NCBI RefSeq assembly: GCF_030272615.1
Contig: NC_081406.1
Coordinates: 400,536,939 to 400,596,938 of the forward strand
Reading direction: 5' to 3'
Source: Cryptomeria japonica
Lineage: Eukaryota > Streptophyta > Pinopsida > Cupressales > Cupressaceae
Length of the DNA: 60,000 nt
Every line of letters begins with the position of its first letter. The first letter of the stretch is position 1. The notes under the pieces were generated by a model that saw nothing but the letters and a program-made list of their open reading frames with translations, did not search any database and was not told where the DNA came from. Below, piece by piece: positions 57,644 to 60,000 of the stretch. The translations under genes and the position numbers were made by a program.

Positions 57644-57655
57644 ATCTCCCCCTTT
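57644..57655 (-). other. Polypurine tract of the SIRE-like element
   Basis: The minus strand reads AAAGGGGGAGAT immediately before the LTR start TGTTGG. It is identical to the tract at 3644-3655. A second copy with the same GGCAT..GATG flank lies at about 57862-57888, and a CCAGGGGGAGAAA run at about 57733-57745. Confidence 0.9.
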
Positions 57656-58028
57656 GGCATTGATGGCAACACAAGATGGAAAAACCATCATAGTGCCAAA
57701 ATAGAAATGCCAAATAAAAAAAATCTCCATTTCTCCCCCTGGGAGTAATAATACCAATTTCTCATACCAATTTCTCCTTAGATGTATTATTATTTTTTTT
57801 AATTTCTTCCCTAAAAATCTCTTTTCCTTACTAAAAGATAATGTGTTTTTCCATAGATATCTCTCCCCCTTTGACATCAAATGCCGAATTCACAAAAAGT
57901 CAAGTTCATACAAAATACCAACCAATTCAATATACCAACTACTCCCCTTGAGAAGCAGCTTCCTCATCAAATACCGAAATAAAGATTTGTCCATTTAATT
58001 CTATCGGTTGATGACAATCATCAACTAT
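57656..58028 (-). other. 3' untranslated tail of the SIRE-like element
   Basis: 370 bases between the pol stop and the main polypurine tract, with no ORF. It contains the extra purine tracts noted above and is colinear with 31574-31929 and 56174-56468. Confidence 0.7.
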
Positions 58029-60000
58029 CTAAGTCTCTACCAGTGGTGGTTTGACTCCGAGCTGATCTTTGAGATACTCAAAAGTTTCCTTAGGCAAAGG
58101 TTTTGTGAAAATATCTGCAAGCTGTTCTTTAGTATTCACATAAACCAGTTTTATCTCTTTTTCTTCAACTTTTTCTCTTAGAAAATTTAGTTTGATAGAA
58201 ACATGTTTTGTTTTAGAATGTAATATCAGATTTTTAGATATATCAATTGCTGCAGTGTTATCATGGAAAATAGTAATAGGTTCCTTGCATTTTACCTTTA
58301 TGTCTTTCAACATTTGCTTAAGCCAAAGTAACTATGTACAGTTTGTTGTTGCTGCAACATATTCTGATTCTGCTATGGATAAAGATGTACAACTCTATTT
58401 CTTACTCAACCAAGAAACTAATCTCTTTCCAAGAAAGAATGCTCCTCCAGTGGTGCTTTTTCTATCATCCACATCTCTTGCCCAATTTGCATCTGTGTAT
58501 GCACATAGATCAAAATTTTCATCTTTAGGATACCATAATCCAAGATTTGCTATGCCTTGCAAGTAACAAAAAATCCTTTTGACTGTTGATTCATGATTTT
58601 CCCTAGGATTAGTCTGAAATCTAGAAACAATACATACTGCATTCATAATATCAGGTCTAGTTTGTGTCAAATATAGTAAACCTCCTATCATAGATTTGTA
58701 TCTAGTTGGATTAACAGGTGTAGATTCATCTCTATAAGATAATTTGTCATTTGTAGTCATAGGTGTGCTTACTGGTTTAGAGTTCTCCATCCCAAATTTC
58801 TTTAGTAGTTCTTTCAAGTACTTAGATTGACTCAAAAATATACCTTTATCAGTCTATAAAATCTGCAATCCTAAAAAGAATTTTATTTCTCCAATCATAG
58901 ACATTTCAAATTCTTGCTGCATTTCAAGAGAAAATTCTTTGCATAATCCATCTTCTCCTCCAAAGATTATATCATCAACAAATACTTCAATAATCAAGAT
59001 GCCATCATTAGTTACTTTGTAATATAAATTGCTATCTGCATTTCCTTTAGTAAAACCAATCTTTAAAAGATACTTATCCAATCTTGCATACCAAGCTCTT
59101 GGGGCTCGCTTCAATCAATACAGAGCTTTTCTTAATCTGCAAACCATATCATTGTCATCTATCAAAGAAAATCCATCAGGTTGTTCAATATAAACTTCCT
59201 CTTCAAGATCTCCATTCAAAAATGCACATATAATATCCATTTGATAAACTTTGTAATCCTTGTGAGCTGCAAAAGCCAAGAATAATCTAACTGCCTCAAT
59301 TCTGGCTACCGGTGCAAAGGTTTCATTGTAATCAACTCCTTCTTTCTAAGAATATCCCTTACACACTAGTATTTCTTTATTTCTGACAACCTTACCATCT
59401 TCATTAAGTTTGTTTCTAAATACCCATTTGGTTCCAATTACATTTTTTTCTTTAGGCCGGGGAACTAATGTCCAAGTATTATTTTTCTCAATTTGTCCTA
59501 ATTCTTCTTCCATAGCTTTAATAAAAAATTTATCTTCACATGCCTCATTGATAGATAATGGTTCAATTTGAGAAATAAGACATACCTCTTCATTTGCCAA
59601 TCTTCCTCTTGTCATAACTCCTTTAAATTTGTTTCCAGTTATCTTATCTTCAGAATGATTCAGTCTTACATACCAGGGTGTCTTAGTTTGCTGTTGTTCT
59701 TCAATTACTGTGGAATCCTTTGATGATACCAGGGTAACTGGATCTTCATTCTGTACCGGTGGGTTCAATGTAGGTTCATTTGTCACAATTTCTGTTGCTG
59801 GTTCAGAGTCTATATACCTTGAAGCTCCTCTGAATTGTTGATCAATCTTTACATTTGTACTCTCAACAATTTTTTGTAATCTTTTATTAAAACATCTATA
59901 TGCCTTGCTCTTAGATGAATAACCAAGAAATATTCCTTCATCACTTCTAGGATCAAATTTGCCAATATACTCATCTCTTCTAATATAACATTTACTTCCA
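58029..60000 (-). pseudogene. SIRE-like copia pol: integrase end, RT, RNase H
   Basis: From the right edge: the integrase C-terminus (GIFLGYSSKSKAYRCFNKRL, about 59880-59950), a hydrophilic spacer, then RT with NTWTLVPRPKEKNVIGTKWV (about 59430-59490), [34 protein letters not shown] and the catalytic VFVDDIIFGG (58960-58995). RNase H follows: DANWARDVDDRKSTTGG, AESEYVAA, FHDNTAAIDISKN, SKTKHVSIKLNFLREK and the end at 58029. Active-site residues look intact. Stops are few (about 59345, 59115, 58853, 58394). FVDDIIFG is typical of SIRE. Confidence 0.92.

Larger units (their letters stand above)
56587..60000 (-). mobile_element. SIRE-like Ty1/copia element, 3' part
   Basis: The 3' LTR (56587-57643), polypurine tract, 3' tail and pol (58029 to the window edge) are in minus-strand order. 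It is inserted in the RNase H gene of the older copia element 54905-56586. It is less decayed than most elements here, with long open stretches. The 5' half is outside the window. Confidence 0.88.

Noticed and set aside
1-60000. tRNA, rRNA, CRISPR arrays or bacterial features
   Set aside because: None seen. The tRNA-like words at PBS sites are only 8-20 bases of tRNA complement and not tRNA genes.

Overview
The window looks like intergenic DNA from a large, repeat-rich seed-plant genome. It is AT-rich, I recognise no cellular protein-coding gene and no tRNA or rRNA gene, and nearly all recognisable coding DNA is decayed LTR-retrotransposon sequence. Plant-specific Ty3 lineages (Athila-like and Tat-like with a second RNase H), an initiator-Met-tRNA primer site and SIRE-like Ty1/copia sequences support a plant. 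A gymnosperm is my best guess from the density and age of the nested elements, but the sequence does not prove it.

Layout. 1-12214 (minus): an unusual pol-less LTR element in a tandem arrangement, with LTR B (8142-12214), a complete internal region, a shared LTR A (2756-3643), and a second internal region running off the left edge. Each internal region encodes a coiled-coil protein with four CCHC zinc knuckles and a second ORF of about 900 codons with no pol motifs. LTR B is split by a 3.2-kb insertion (8439-11647). This array interrupts an Athila-like element on the minus strand (12215-17437: partial RNase H, RT, protease, gag, PBS, 5' LTR). That element in turn lies against a Ty3 element on the plus strand (17438-23883). 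The plus-strand Ty3 element is itself interrupted by a gag-deleted Ty1/copia element with both LTRs (19717-23670).

23884-27230 is non-coding and holds a degenerate 120-bp tandem repeat. 27230-29270 is a second copy of the plus-strand Ty3 family (RT end, RNase H, integrase). 30372-31929 is a SIRE-like copia 3' LTR and tail on the minus strand, abutted by an Athila-like LTR, PBS and gag on the plus strand (31930-33987).

From 34675 to 40350 lies a minus-strand Tat-like element (LTR, PBS, repeat-rich leader, gag, protease). It sits in the 3' region of a second, larger Tat element (40351-54325, minus). That element has an antisense ORF remnant, integrase, second RNase H, RNase H, RT, a linker holding a solo LTR with a perfect 5-bp target duplication, protease, gag, leader, PBS and LTR. 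The right end (54905-60000) has one SIRE-like copia element interrupted in its RNase H gene by another whose pol runs off the window.

Coding modules follow ordinary retrotransposon order: gag for the particle, protease for maturation, RT and RNase H for cDNA synthesis, integrase for insertion. All are broken by stops, frameshifts, deletions or lost catalytic residues. Most stops fall where tryptophan, glutamine or arginine is expected, the pattern left by deamination of methylated cytosine. The part most worth following up is the pol-less two-ORF element on the left, whose LTR core resembles that of the SIRE-like copia elements elsewhere in the window.
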